DNA of 64,000 nt, taken from contig JAWPMW010000001.1 of the NCBI GenBank assembly GCA_033344735.1, positions 2,206,171 through 2,270,170 on the forward strand. The letters are read 5' to 3'. Made by a program: the position numbers and the translations under genes. Every line of letters begins with the position of its first letter. Position 1 is the stretch's first letter. Below are positions 44,727 through 55,061 of the stretch, piece by piece. Below the pieces are notes generated by a model that made no database searches, was not told the DNA's origin, and saw only the letters and a list, made by a program, of their open reading frames with translations. This DNA is from Gammaproteobacteria bacterium (GTDB taxonomy: Bacteria; Pseudomonadota; Gammaproteobacteria; UBA4575).

Positions 44727-45918
44727 TAACAAACAGCTTAGTTTGCAAGAATCAATATCTAATTATATTGATGCGCAAATGTTATTTGCATTATTAGTGT
44801 TATGCGGGATTGGCTTCACTATGATGACATCTACTACTGTAGAAATTGCTTATAAAAATCATACTGATGCATTCTTCTTTGTTAAAAGACAAATGATGTT
44901 TATGTTACTGGGCGCATTATGTATTTTTACTATTGCTAAAATACGTTTAGCTTATTGGGAGCAGTTAGGGCCATTAATGTTAATGGTTACAATAGCATTG
45001 TTAGTGTTGGTGTTAATTCCGGGCATAGGGATTAGAGCTAATGCGAGTAGTCGTTGGATTGCGCTAGGTCCAATTTCTTTGCAGGTCTCAGAATTTGCTA
45101 AAGTTGCAATGATTGTTTATTTGTCTGGATATATTGTTAGGCATGGGTCTCATGTGCAACAAAATTTTTCTGCGTTTATAAATCCGATGGCCTTAGTCGG
45201 CATAATTGCAGTACTGCTAATGATGGAACCAGATTTTGGATCCACGGTAGTGCTTACCGCCTTGGTATTTACAATGCTTTATCTGGGAGGAGTGCGTTTA
45301 ACACCATTTATATTATCGACTGCGTGTTCAGTATTGGTGATGTATTTTCTGGCCAGAACAAATGAAGAGCGTTGGTCGCGAGTCACTACATTTTGGCGAC
45401 CATTTGAAGATCCTTTGGGAGATGGTTTCCAACTTACTCAGGCATTAATTGCAATTGGTAACGGAGGAATTTTTGGAGAAGGTCTTGGAGGAAGTATCCA
45501 GAAATTATTCTATTTGACTGAAGCACATAATGATTTTGTGTTTGCAGTACTTGCGGAAGAGTTAGGGCTTGTAGGTATAGCAATATTGTTATTTGCTTAC
45601 TTTATATTTATATGGAGATGTTTTTCATTAGCGACTAGTGCACAAAAGCAACACATGACTTTTGCTCAGCACATTGCATATGGTTGCGGTATTTGGTTTA
45701 CCTTGCAGGTGACTATACATGTGGGTGTAAATATGGGATTGCTGCCAACAAAAGGTTTGAGCATGCCTTTTATTAGTGTGGGTGGAAGTAATTTATTAGC
45801 TAGCTGTATTGCGGTAGGTTTGTTGGTTAGGGTTTACATGGAGGTTAATCAACAAGGTGCTAGGCGTGTACATAGGCCGCGTCGCGTAACTACTAGAAAA
45901 GCAGGAAGAAGAAGATGA
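44716..45918 (+). CDS. ftsW: Septal peptidoglycan glycosyltransferase FtsW
   Basis: 400 residues, SEDS family with about ten membrane segments. Conserved elements are RWIALGPISLQVSEFAK, MMEPDFGSTVV, TEAHNDFVFAVLAEELG and the C-terminal GLSMPFISVGGS. FtsW polymerises septal glycan strands with FtsI. I take ATG 44716 rather than the GTG three bases before it; AAGG lies six bases upstream and it overlaps the murD stop. Confidence 0.96.
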   Translation: MSADNKQLSLQESISNYIDAQMLFALLVLCGIGFTMMTSTTVEIAYKNHTDAFFFVKRQMMFMLLGALCIFTIAKIRLAYWEQLGPLMLMVTIALLVLVLIPGIGIRANASSRWIALGPISLQVSEFAKVAMIVYLSGYIVRHGSHVQQNFSAFINPMALVGIIAVLLMMEPDFGSTVVLTALVFTMLYLGGVRLTPFILSTACSVLVMYFLARTNEERWSRVTTFWRPFEDPLGDGFQLTQALIAIGNGGIFGEGLGGSIQKLFYLTEAHNDFVFAVLAEELGLVGIAILLFAYFIFIWRCFSLATSAQKQHMTFAQHIAYGCGIWFTLQVTIHVGVNMGLLPTKGLSMPFISVGGSNLLASCIAVGLLVRVYMEVNQQGARRVHRPRRVTTRKAGRRR

Positions 45919-47012
45919 CTATGCAGCCTGTCATGATCTTAGCCGGAGGCACTGGAGGGCATGTATTTCCAGCACTCGCGGTGGCTAATGAGTTGAGAGA
46001 CAGAGGTGTACCTATTATTTGGGTGGGAACAAACAAAGGTATCGAGTCGCGTGTTGTGCCTGAAGCAGGTTTCTCGCTAGCCATAATGAATGTTCAAGGG
46101 TTGCGAGGGAAAGGTTTATTGCAATATATACGTGCACCTTTAATTATTATTAAGGCACTGTTTGAGAGTTTATCAATTATTTTGAAGTATAAGCCATGTG
46201 CGTTGCTAGGCATGGGCGGATTTGTTGCCGGTCCTTGTGCATTGATCGGTGTATTGCTGCGAAAGCCATTAATCATTCATGAGCAGAATGCGATTGTAGG
46301 ATTGACCAATAGACTATTAGCGCCGCTAAGCCGAATTATGTTCACTGGGTTTCCAATCCAATATAACAAACAAAATTTAGAATATTGCGGTAATCCAGTG
46401 CGCAGTAAATTTATGGAGATCGCAAATCCTGAGCAAAGAATGGTTGATAGAAGCGCAAGCAAACGATTACTGATTGTTGGAGGTAGTCAAGGCGCAGTTT
46501 CACTAAATAAATTTATTCCACAAGCATTAGAAATTATTTCATCTTCAATTCGAATTGAGGTATGGCATCAAACAGGTGCAAATAGACAAGAATTTGTGCT
46601 TGAGAATTATCAGAAGAATAATTTGCAAGCTAGAGTGGATGAATTTATCGACGATATTGATCAAGCATATGCGTGGGCAGATCTTATTGTATGTCGAAGT
46701 GGTGCTATCACTTTAGCTGAGGTTGCAGCAGTTGGTCTCGGTGCTGTGTTAATACCTTACCCATATGCAGTTGACGATCATCAAACAGCGAACGCACAAA
46801 GTTATGTTGATGCGGGAGCCGCAAAACTTATTTCTGAAATAGAAATGACGGCAGAAAAATTAGCAGAAACTTTACAGATATTGTTGGGCGATTCGCAGAA
46901 GCTGATGGATATGGCTTGTGCAGCAAAAAAACTTGGTCAATCAAATGCAAGCAAGAGAGTGGCTGATGAATGTATGAGTGCTTGTGGTTGCCGAATAGTA
47001 GGTGAGCAATAA
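45915..47012 (+). CDS. murG: UDP-GlcNAc transferase MurG
   Basis: 365 residues, GT-B fold. The N-terminal glycine loop ILAGGTGGHVFPALAVA and the later GGFVAGP, HEQNAIVGLTNR, GGSQGAVSLN and CRSGAITLAE motifs are diagnostic. It adds GlcNAc to lipid I at the inner face of the membrane to make lipid II. It overlaps ftsW by four bases and abuts murC. Confidence 0.96.
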   Translation: MTMQPVMILAGGTGGHVFPALAVANELRDRGVPIIWVGTNKGIESRVVPEAGFSLAIMNVQGLRGKGLLQYIRAPLIIIKALFESLSIILKYKPCALLGMGGFVAGPCALIGVLLRKPLIIHEQNAIVGLTNRLLAPLSRIMFTGFPIQYNKQNLEYCGNPVRSKFMEIANPEQRMVDRSASKRLLIVGGSQGAVSLNKFIPQALEIISSSIRIEVWHQTGANRQEFVLENYQKNNLQARVDEFIDDIDQAYAWADLIVCRSGAITLAEVAAVGLGAVLIPYPYAVDDHQTANAQSYVDAGAAKLISEIEMTAEKLAETLQILLGDSQKLMDMACAAKKLGQSNASKRVADECMSACGCRIVGEQ

Positions 47013-48443
47013 ATGAATTATGTAACGCCGACTCTTCCTATGAGAAAAATACAAAATGTATTTTTTGTTGGTATTGGCGGCGTTGGTATGAGTGGAATTG
47101 CTGAAGTTATGCTTAATATGGAATTTAAGGTTTTTGGTTCAGATAATCATCCTAATGCAGCTAGTGCGAGACTTAAGAAGTTAGGTGCAACAATCTATGC
47201 GAGTCACCAGCCACAAAATATTCTTGATATGGATGTAGTAGTGGTTTCATCAGCTATTGATCCTGAAAATGTAGAAATTGTATCTGCTCAAGATCATCGT
47301 ATACCAATCATTCAACGTGCCGAGATGTTGGCAGAGTTAATGAGATTTCGCCAGGGCATTGCTATTGCTGGCACTCATGGGAAAACGACTACTACTAGTT
47401 TGGTAGCGACGGTGATGGCGGAAGCAGGATTAGATCCTACTTTTATTGTCGGTGGGCGAGTGAATAGTGTGGGGACTAATTCTCAATTAGGTGGAAGCGA
47501 ATATTTAGTTGCGGAAGCAGATGAAAGCGATGCGTCTTTCTTACATTTGCAACCAGTAGTCTCAGTAGTGACTAATATTGATGCAGATCATTTGTCTAGT
47601 TATGAAAATGATTTTGAAAAGTTGCGTAATGCGTTTGTAGAATTTCTACATAATATTCCATTTTATGGTTTGGCAGTGTTATGCATTGACGACGAAGTAG
47701 TACGTGGATTAATTCCTGAGGTCGCACGTCCGTACATCACTTACGGTTTTAGTGAAGATGCTGATATTGTTGCTAGTGATCTTATTTACAATGGTGAAAT
47801 GACAACCTTTAAAGTGAACGCTAAAAATATTTCTAAGCAGATGACGTTCACATTGAATCTGCCGGGCAAACATAATGTATTAAATGCATTGGCAAGTATT
47901 GCAGTCGGGCTTGAGTTTGAGGTATCCGCAGAAAATATTGCTGAAGCATTGAAAAACTTTGCAGGTATTGGAAGAAGGATGCAGCATGTAGGTACTGTTT
48001 CCCTAAAGGGAGGCAATGCTGAGTTTATTGATGATTATGCACATCATCCAAAAGAGATTGCAGCGACTGTAGATGGCGTGAGAAATGGTTGGTCAAAGAG
48101 ACGCATAGTCGCGGTGTTTCAACCTCACCGCTATACGCGTACGAGAGATTTATTTGATGAGTTTGTAGCAGTGCTTAATGAAGTTGATGTATTGCTGCTA
48201 CTAAATGTTTATCCAGCAGGAGAAAAATTAATAAATAATGCGGACAGTCGCGCACTAGCACATGCATTACGTTTGCGAGGGAAGTTAGATGCAGTATTAC
48301 TAGAAGATGATCGCGATTTAGGCGCTACTTTGGCAAAGATTGTTGTGCCAAATGACATTGTGATTACTTTGGGCGCAGGCAGTATCGGTAAAATAGCATC
48401 GTCTTTGTATGAGCAAGTACAAGCCGAGGTGCAAGTAGCGTGA
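47013..48443 (+). CDS. murC: UDP-MurNAc--L-alanine ligase
   Basis: 476 residues. FVGIGGVGMSGIAEV at the N-terminus, the ATP loop AGTHGKTTTTSLVA, and DDYAHHPKEI with FQPHRYTRT in the C-terminal domain identify MurC. It adds the first residue of the peptide stem. It starts directly after the murG stop and overlaps murB by four bases. Confidence 0.96.
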   Translation: MNYVTPTLPMRKIQNVFFVGIGGVGMSGIAEVMLNMEFKVFGSDNHPNAASARLKKLGATIYASHQPQNILDMDVVVVSSAIDPENVEIVSAQDHRIPIIQRAEMLAELMRFRQGIAIAGTHGKTTTTSLVATVMAEAGLDPTFIVGGRVNSVGTNSQLGGSEYLVAEADESDASFLHLQPVVSVVTNIDADHLSSYENDFEKLRNAFVEFLHNIPFYGLAVLCIDDEVVRGLIPEVARPYITYGFSEDADIVASDLIYNGEMTTFKVNAKNISKQMTFTLNLPGKHNVLNALASIAVGLEFEVSAENIAEALKNFAGIGRRMQHVGTVSLKGGNAEFIDDYAHHPKEIAATVDGVRNGWSKRRIVAVFQPHRYTRTRDLFDEFVAVLNEVDVLLLLNVYPAGEKLINNADSRALAHALRLRGKLDAVLLEDDRDLGATLAKIVVPNDIVITLGAGSIGKIASSLYEQVQAEVQVA

Positions 48444-49342
48444 TGGCTAAAATAAGCACACCAGAAACACGCGGTAAATTGTTATTTGATGTGTCGTTAT
48501 CTCGCTACAATACCTGGGGTGTTGGTGGAAATGCACAGTGTGTATTTCACCCTGCAGATATTGAAGACTTAAGTGATTTCCTAGCTAATACTTCTGATGA
48601 TGTGCCAATAACTTGGTTAGGTCTTGGTTCAAACGTGCTGATTCGAGATGGTGGTATCAAAGGAGTTGTTATTGTCACTCAAACAGGGCTTAAACAAATC
48701 CGCTTTGACTTAAATAGTGTTTATGCTGAAGCAGGTGTAGCTTGCGCCAAGTTGGCAAGAGCGACCGTAGCAAAGAATCTTATTGGTGTGGAATTTATGG
48801 CTGGCATTCCGGGGACTGTAGGTGGTGCATTAGCTATGAATGCAGGTGCATTTGGTGGGCAGACATGGCCGCAAGTAAAATATGTTGATGTGATTAACAG
48901 AGCTGGCAAAATTATTAATAGGTCATGTGATGAATATGAATACGGTTATCGTTTTGTAAAAAATTTTGTTGGAGAGTGGTTTGTTGGTGCAAGTTTTGAT
49001 CTTGAATTAGATCAACAAGGTACTAAAGTAGTTTCGATAAAAGAGTTGTTAGCGCATCGTGCAGATACCCAGCCAATAGGTAAAAAGAATTGTGGATCAG
49101 TGTTTAAAAATCCTAAACAAGGTTTTGCAGCTAGTCTAATAGAGCAAAGTGGTTTGAAAGGGTTTGCTATCGGTGGAGCATGTGTGTCAAAAAAACATGC
49201 TAATTTTATTATCAATGAAGGAAAAGCGACTGCAGAAGATATAGAGCAATTAATGCAGCATGTGCAATTAACCGTCAAGCAGAAAAGTAATGTTGAGTTA
49301 GAGCCTGAGGTGAAATTTCTCGGAGATGAGGAAATTAAATGA
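48440..49342 (+). CDS. murB: UDP-N-acetylenolpyruvoylglucosamine reductase
   Basis: 300 residues, the short type II-like MurB. The FAD-binding PCMH domain is seen in NTWGVGGNAQCVF, LGLGSNVLIRDGG and MAGIPGTVGGALAMNAGAFGG, and the C-terminal part has NCGSVFKNP with the active Ser, followed by GKATAEDIEQLM. It reduces the enolpyruvyl group with NADPH to make UDP-MurNAc. It overlaps ddl by four bases. Confidence 0.95.
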   Translation: MMAKISTPETRGKLLFDVSLSRYNTWGVGGNAQCVFHPADIEDLSDFLANTSDDVPITWLGLGSNVLIRDGGIKGVVIVTQTGLKQIRFDLNSVYAEAGVACAKLARATVAKNLIGVEFMAGIPGTVGGALAMNAGAFGGQTWPQVKYVDVINRAGKIINRSCDEYEYGYRFVKNFVGEWFVGASFDLELDQQGTKVVSIKELLAHRADTQPIGKKNCGSVFKNPKQGFAASLIEQSGLKGFAIGGACVSKKHANFIINEGKATAEDIEQLMQHVQLTVKQKSNVELEPEVKFLGDEEIK

Positions 49343-50274
49343 CTGCGGTTAATCTAAAAAAATATGGAAAAGTCGCGGTGTTAATGGGGGGAAGCTCGGG
49401 TGAGAGAGAAATCTCATTGAAGAGTGGGACGGCTGTATTAAAAGCATTATTGAGCAAAGGCATTGATGCGCATGGCATTGATGTGGATAAAAATATTTTT
49501 AGCGTGCTACGAGAGGATAAATTTGACCGTGTTTTTATTGCTCTGCATGGATGCGGTGGCGAAGATGGAGCGATGCAAGGCGGTTTAGAAATGCTTGAGC
49601 TGCCATATACCGGTAGTGGTGTAATGGCTTCTAGTATTTGTATGAATAAGCTTATGACAAAGAAGTTGTGGGAGACGGCAGATGTGCAGTCTCCAAAATT
49701 CATGCAGATTGATGAAGCCATTGATTATCAGCAAATTGTTTCCTTGTTGAGTATCCCATTTGTAATTAAGCCATCTTTGGAAGGATCTAGTCTGGGCATA
49801 CATAAAATCAGCAGTGAGGAAGAGTTTTTATTGGCTAAAAAGGATGCCTATAAATATCAAGGTGCACTGATGGCAGAACAATGGATTGATGGTGAGGAAT
49901 ATACGGTTGCAGTGCTGAATGGTGTTGCACTGCCGGTGATTAAGTTAGAAACACCGCATGAGTTTTATGACTATGACGCTAAATATCAAGCTAGTGATAC
50001 GCAATACATTCTTCCATGCGGTCTTCCTGAAATAGAAGAGAATGTGCTTAAGTCTGAAGCCTTGAATGCGTTTAATGCGACTTCAGCAACTGGTTGGGGT
50101 CGAGTAGATGTGATGCTTGATAAAAATAAAGAACGATGGTTCCTTGAAGTAAATACCGTGCCTGGAATGACAGATCATAGTCTTGTGCCGATGGCGGCGG
50201 CAAGTGTAGGAATTAATTTTGAACAACTGGTTTTGAATATTTTAGATACAACTTTCCAACAGAGTGATAATTAG
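49339..50274 (+). CDS. ddl: D-alanine--D-alanine ligase
   Basis: 311 residues, ATP-grasp fold, DdlB size. Motifs include VLMGGSSGEREISLKSG, HGCGGEDGAMQGGLE, PFVIKPSLEGSSLGI and EVNTVPGMTDHSLVP. It makes the D-Ala-D-Ala dipeptide used by MurF. Located within the division cluster between murB and ftsQ, two bases before ftsQ. Confidence 0.95.
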   Translation: MTAVNLKKYGKVAVLMGGSSGEREISLKSGTAVLKALLSKGIDAHGIDVDKNIFSVLREDKFDRVFIALHGCGGEDGAMQGGLEMLELPYTGSGVMASSICMNKLMTKKLWETADVQSPKFMQIDEAIDYQQIVSLLSIPFVIKPSLEGSSLGIHKISSEEEFLLAKKDAYKYQGALMAEQWIDGEEYTVAVLNGVALPVIKLETPHEFYDYDAKYQASDTQYILPCGLPEIEENVLKSEALNAFNATSATGWGRVDVMLDKNKERWFLEVNTVPGMTDHSLVPMAAASVGINFEQLVLNILDTTFQQSDN

Positions 50275-50276
50275 TA

Positions 50277-51017
50277 ATGGCTAAGCGACTAAAAAGAAAT
50301 CAACGTCGTACCATGCGAGAAAACGATGCTATGCGTATAGATTTTCGTGAAGTTGGTAAATTGCTTTCAGTCGCGTTAGTCGTTATTGCGGGTATATGGG
50401 CTACAAAAAGAATTGAAGATATATCTATTAAAACAATTGAGATCCAAACAGCATTAAACAAAGTGAGTAAATCTGAGATTCGTACAATAGCTGAAAACTA
50501 CATGCATGATGGGTTTTTTACCGTCGACTTAAGTTCGTTTGAAGACCAACTTAATGATATTCCATGGGTATATCGAGCAAATATCAAGCGTCAATGGCCA
50601 AGTAAGCTAGTGATTGAAATAAGTGAGCAGCAACCTTATTTCCGTTGGGGCGAAAATCATCTCATTAATAAGTACGCTGAGATATTTTTTGTGCAAGATA
50701 TACAACAATACGCAGCCTTGCCATTGTTGCAGGGTGTGCGAGGTAGGGAGCAGCACTTAATAGACTTGTATTACAAGTACAGTGCACGCTTTAAAAAAGT
50801 TGATTCAGGCATTCACAAGCTAAAAGAAGATGCGCGTTACGATAAAGAAATAATTTTGGTTAATGGAATATCCATCAATGTCGGAAGAGAGCAGACAGAT
50901 AAACAAATTGAACGTTGTTTGTATTCATTCGCTATGTTTACTAAGGCAGAGCGTGAAGCGATAGCGAGTATTGATCTTCGTCACAGTAATGGGTTTGCGG
51001 TTCGTTGGAATGGTTAA
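50277..51017 (+). CDS. ftsQ: Cell division protein FtsQ
   Basis: 246 residues: a basic cytoplasmic tail (KRLKRNQRRTMREND), one membrane helix (about residues 30-45), a POTRA domain (IKTIEIQTALNKVSKSEI to LVIEISEQQPYFRWGE) and a beta domain ending ASIDLRHSNGFAVRW. It recruits FtsL and FtsB to the divisome. Confidence 0.94.
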   Translation: MAKRLKRNQRRTMRENDAMRIDFREVGKLLSVALVVIAGIWATKRIEDISIKTIEIQTALNKVSKSEIRTIAENYMHDGFFTVDLSSFEDQLNDIPWVYRANIKRQWPSKLVIEISEQQPYFRWGENHLINKYAEIFFVQDIQQYAALPLLQGVRGREQHLIDLYYKYSARFKKVDSGIHKLKEDARYDKEIILVNGISINVGREQTDKQIERCLYSFAMFTKAEREAIASIDLRHSNGFAVRWNG

Positions 51018-51038
51018 TTAAATAAAACGTACAAACAT

Positions 51039-52274
51039 ATGAGTAAAAAATCAGAAAACGGAATGATTGTTGGCTTGGATATTGGCACTTCGAAAATTGT
51101 TGCAATTGTAGCTGAAGTGAATGATGACAATGAGTTGGAGATTATTGGTATTGGGACACATGCATCGCGAGGATTGAAAAAAGGTGTGGTGGTCAATATT
51201 GAATCTACTGTGCAATCTATTCAGCGTGCGGTAGAAGAAGCAGAGTTGATGGCTGGTTGTCAGATTCATTCTGTGTATGCCGGTATTGCTGGAAGTCATA
51301 TAAAAAGCATGAACTCACATGGCATTGTCGCAATTCGAGACCGTGAAGTTCTTGAGAGTGATGTTGAACGAGTTATAGATGCTGCAAGAGCTTTAGCGAT
51401 TCCTGCGGATCAAAAAGTCCTACATGTGCTTCCACAGGAATTTATTATTGATCAGCAGGAAGGAATACGTGAACCCATTGGAATGTCAGGCGTTCGTATG
51501 GAAGCAAAAGTACATTTAGTTACTGGTGCGGTATCTGCAGCTCAAAATATAGTTAAGTGTATTGAGCGTTGTGGTTTGCATGCTGATGACATTATTTTAG
51601 AGCAACTGGCGTCAAGTTATTCGGTTTTGACGGAAGATGAAAAAGAATTGGGTATATGTCTGGTGGATATAGGTGGGGGTACAACTGATATTGCAGTGTT
51701 TACCGAGGGTGCTATCAAGCACACTGCAGTCATTCCAATTGCTGGTGATCAGGTAACAAACGATATTGCTATTGCTATGCGAACACCAACTCAACATGCA
51801 GAAGAAATCAAAATAAAATACGCATGCGCCCTGCGACAGTTAACAAATCCTGATGAAGTGATTGAGGTTCCAAGTGTAGGAGAGCGTGCGCCACGAAGAT
51901 TGGCTAGGCAAACATTAGCTGAAGTAGTTGAGCCGCGTTATGAAGAATTAATGTCTCTGATATTGGCGGAATTAAGAAGAAGTGGCTACGAAAATTTAAT
52001 TGCTGCCGGCATAGTGCTTACAGGTGGCAGCTCGAAAATGGAAGGTGTAGTTGAACTGGCTGAGGAAGTATTCCATATGCCAGTACGCTTAGGTGTTCCT
52101 CAATATGTGACCGGCTTAATTGATGTGGTAAGAAATCCTATTCATGCAACTGGTGTGGGCTTGTTGTTGTTTGGGCATATGAGTGAACAGTCTTCAGAGC
52201 ATAAGAAATATAACAATGGCGGTTTAGCCGCTGTGTTTGGGAAAGTGAAAAATTGGGTTAAAGGTAATTTTTAA
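51039..52274 (+). CDS. ftsA: Cell division protein FtsA
   Basis: 411 residues, actin-like ATPase. GLDIGTSKIVAIVAE, the insertion with VHLVTGAVSAAQN, DIGGGTTDIAVF and GIVLTGGSSKMEG mark the actin-like nucleotide pocket. The C-terminal amphipathic helix (VKNWVKGNF) provides membrane attachment. FtsA tethers FtsZ filaments to the membrane. Confidence 0.96.
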   Translation: MSKKSENGMIVGLDIGTSKIVAIVAEVNDDNELEIIGIGTHASRGLKKGVVVNIESTVQSIQRAVEEAELMAGCQIHSVYAGIAGSHIKSMNSHGIVAIRDREVLESDVERVIDAARALAIPADQKVLHVLPQEFIIDQQEGIREPIGMSGVRMEAKVHLVTGAVSAAQNIVKCIERCGLHADDIILEQLASSYSVLTEDEKELGICLVDIGGGTTDIAVFTEGAIKHTAVIPIAGDQVTNDIAIAMRTPTQHAEEIKIKYACALRQLTNPDEVIEVPSVGERAPRRLARQTLAEVVEPRYEELMSLILAELRRSGYENLIAAGIVLTGGSSKMEGVVELAEEVFHMPVRLGVPQYVTGLIDVVRNPIHATGVGLLLFGHMSEQSSEHKKYNNGGLAAVFGKVKNWVKGNF

Positions 52275-52313
52275 TTTTTCGGGTTCTTGCCCGGTGACTA
52301 GAGGAGAAACAAA

Positions 52314-53468
52314 ATGTTTGAACTAGTAGATGCGTATGGTCAAAGTGCAGTAATAAAGGTAATTGGAGTTGGCGGTGGTGGCGGCAATGCAGTCCAGCAC
52401 ATGGTTAATGCTGAAATTGATGGTGTTGATTTCATTTGCGCCAATACTGATTCGCAAGCGTTGCAGCGTACTAATGCTAAAAGTACTTTGCAGTTAGGTA
52501 CTGAGATCACTAAAGGGCTAGGTGCTGGTGCTAATCCTGAGATTGGACGCCAATCTGCTTTAGAGGATCGTGACCGCATTCATGATGTGATTGCCGGTGC
52601 CGATATGCTATTTATTACCGCAGGTATGGGTGGTGGAACAGGTACAGGTGCTGCACCTATTGTTGCCGAAGTAGCAAAGGAGTTAGGCATTCTAACTGTC
52701 GCTGTGGTTACTAAGCCATTTCCTTTTGAGGGTACAAAACGGACTCAAATAGCTAATCGCGGAATTGAAGAATTATCTAATCAAGTTGATTCATTAATTA
52801 CTATCCCTAATGAAAAATTACTAACTGTGTTAGGAGATAATACTAGTCTTTTAGAAGCGTTTCGTGCTGCAAACGATGTGCTTCTAGGTGCAGTGCAAGG
52901 AATTGCTGAATTAATTACATGTCCAGGTTTGATTAATGTTGATTTTGCAGATGTACGTACAGTCATGTCAGAGATGGGTATGGCAATGATGGGTTCCGGG
53001 ACTGGAATTGGTGCAGAACGTGCGCGAGAAGCTGCTGAGTCAGCAATATCAAGCCCTCTTTTGGAGGATGTCAATATTACGGGTGCTCGCGGTATATTAG
53101 TAAATATTACAGCTGGACCAAATATTGGGATGAATGAAATTGCAGAAGTTGGTTCTCATATTGAAGCACTAGCTTCTGAAGATGCTACTGTTGTTGTGGG
53201 TACTGCGATTGATGAATCAATGGAAGAAAGATTGAGAGTAACCTTGGTTGCAACAGGCTTGGGTGTGCAAAATGTAGTGGCTCCTACTGCCAAAGTGGCT
53301 TTGGTAGAACCTGCAATTACTAGTATTGAAAAAGAAAGTAATTTTAATGAGCTTGATCGCCCAACTAAAATACGCACTGAAGAGGCAGAAATTAAAAATG
53401 CTTCTGATGGGTCCTATAACGAAGATTTACTCGATATTCCTGCGTTCTTACGTAGACAAGCTGATTAG
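52314..53468 (+). CDS. ftsZ: Cell division GTPase FtsZ
   Basis: 384 residues. Tubulin signature [10 protein letters not shown] at residues 106-115, N-terminal [13 protein letters not shown], and the conserved C-terminal peptide [12 protein letters not shown] that binds FtsA and ZipA. GAGGAG (52301-52306) is a strong ribosome binding site, stronger than those of its neighbours, in keeping with the high level of FtsZ. A short hairpin (CGGG/CCCG, 52280-52293) lies in the ftsA-ftsZ gap. Confidence 0.97.
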   Translation: MFELVDAYGQSAVIKVIGVGGGGGNAVQHMVNAEIDGVDFICANTDSQALQRTNAKSTLQLGTEITKGLGAGANPEIGRQSALEDRDRIHDVIAGADMLFITAGMGGGTGTGAAPIVAEVAKELGILTVAVVTKPFPFEGTKRTQIANRGIEELSNQVDSLITIPNEKLLTVLGDNTSLLEAFRAANDVLLGAVQGIAELITCPGLINVDFADVRTVMSEMGMAMMGSGTGIGAERAREAAESAISSPLLEDVNITGARGILVNITAGPNIGMNEIAEVGSHIEALASEDATVVVGTAIDESMEERLRVTLVATGLGVQNVVAPTAKVALVEPAITSIEKESNFNELDRPTKIRTEEAEIKNASDGSYNEDLLDIPAFLRRQAD

Positions 53469-53644
53469 CGTCTAGGATAAGCTGGGAATACTTAGGGAAT
53501 TATCAGCTACATGATTGGTCGTAGCATGTAGATCAATGATTCAAGCTGGTAATATCTTGCGATCTAATTGATAATGGTTCTCAATTGCGTAACTGTAGCA
53601 AGAGGTATCTAAGGATTGGTTGAATAAATGCTGGGAAATTTATA

Positions 53645-54559
53645 ATGATAAGACAAAGAACGCTGAAAAATGTTATCCGTGCAAGTGGAGTCGGCCTTCA
53701 TACTGGTGAGAAAATCCAGCTCACACTGAGGCCAGCGAATGCGGATTCAGGCATAATATTTGTAAGATCAGACATAGAGGATTCCCCCGAAATTAAGGCA
53801 TGTATTGATAATGTTGGTGATACACAATTGTCGACCACTTTAGAAAAAGACGGGATTAAAATATCTACGGTTGAACATTTATTATCTGCTATAGCGGGTC
53901 TAGGTATCGACAATTTATATGTTGAGTTATCTGGGGCTGAAGTTCCGATCATGGATGGCAGTGCCGGGCCATTTGTATTTTTATTACAGTCAGCAGGAAT
54001 ACGCGAGCAGGATGTAGCCAAGAAGTTTGTGCGAATAAAGAAACATGTACGTGTAACAGATCAAGATCGATGGGCAGAATTCCAGCCTTATGATGGTTTC
54101 AAAGTCGCATTTACAATAGATTTCGATCACCCAGTGTTTCAGGCGGGACCACAATCTGCTGAAATTGATTTTTCATCCACTTCCTTTGTGAAGGAAGTGA
54201 GTCGTTCTCGCACATTTGGTTTTTTACGTGATTTTGAGTATCTACGCGCACAAAATCTTGCACTTGGTGGTAGTTTAGATAATGCTATCGCGGTGGATGA
54301 CCAGAAAATTCTTAACGAAGATGGCTTGCGTTATGAGGATGAGTTTGTAAAGCATAAAATTCTAGATGCCATTGGTGATCTTTATCTGCTTGGACACAGT
54401 TTAATTGGTTCATTTAAAGGCTATAAATCTGGCCACGAGCTTAATAATATATTGCTTAGTACCTTATTAAGTGATCCAACTGCATGGGAAGAAGTAACAT
54501 TTGAAGAGCATTCTAATGATGTGCCTATTTTGTATGCTGAAACTGCCACAGCTGCCTAA
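53645..54559 (+). CDS. lpxC: UDP-3-O-acyl-N-acetylglucosamine deacetylase LpxC
   Basis: 304 residues. Zinc ligands His78 (STVEHLLSA), His237 and Asp241 ([10 protein letters not shown]) and the general acid/base His264 (KSGHELNN) are all present, with the opening [21 protein letters not shown]. It catalyses the committed step of lipid A synthesis, showing that the organism makes lipopolysaccharide. It lies 176 bases after ftsZ and ends with a four-base overlap against the convergent DUF721 gene. Confidence 0.97.
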   Translation: MIRQRTLKNVIRASGVGLHTGEKIQLTLRPANADSGIIFVRSDIEDSPEIKACIDNVGDTQLSTTLEKDGIKISTVEHLLSAIAGLGIDNLYVELSGAEVPIMDGSAGPFVFLLQSAGIREQDVAKKFVRIKKHVRVTDQDRWAEFQPYDGFKVAFTIDFDHPVFQAGPQSAEIDFSSTSFVKEVSRSRTFGFLRDFEYLRAQNLALGGSLDNAIAVDDQKILNEDGLRYEDEFVKHKILDAIGDLYLLGHSLIGSFKGYKSGHELNNILLSTLLSDPTAWEEVTFEEHSNDVPILYAETATAA

Positions 54560-54969
54560 GTCTGATTATCTCGCAAATATAACAGCATCTTACGACAGTG
54601 ATTTCTTGCGTTTGATAATTCAGTTTTGGTCCTATGCTGAATTACATCCTTGGAATTAGAGAGTTTGGATAAATTGCAGTCAACCTTGACCTTTAAGCGC
54701 CGTACCGGTACTTCTAAAGATCCTGTAAACTCCTCGTTGATCTGCTTTAATAGCTCATGTTGCTGATAGCGTATGATACTGGCTCTTTCAGCATTATCTG
54801 TAATTATTACTAGTGTATTGCCGATAACATCGATAACCCAACAATGCTGACGTAGCTCGGTTGAAAGTCGACTATGGAGGCTATTAGTCAAGGATTGTAT
54901 ATTTTGTGTCCGATCTAACAGTTTTGAATCAATCAGGGAATGTATCGGGCGCATTGGGGATTTCATCAT
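54556..54969 (-). CDS. DUF721/DciA-like protein
   Basis: 137 residues. The core [43 protein letters not shown] resembles the DUF721 KH-like domain found in DciA, the replicative helicase loader of many bacteria, and the position between lpxC and secA is the usual place for it in gammaproteobacteria. The role in DnaB loading is inferred from family and position. It is divergent from the M23 peptidase gene. Confidence 0.8.
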   Translation of the reverse strand: MMKSPMRPIHSLIDSKLLDRTQNIQSLTNSLHSRLSTELRQHCWVIDVIGNTLVIITDNAERASIIRYQQHELLKQINEEFTGSLEVPVRRLKVKVDCNLSKLSNSKDVIQHRTKTELSNARNHCRKMLLYLRDNQT

Positions 54970-55061
54970 GTTTGTCTAATATCTACCTAGGGTGATGCAA
55001 GTTATAATTATAAATAAGGTATATTGGCCATCATAAAATTAAAATTGACTTAATGTAAATC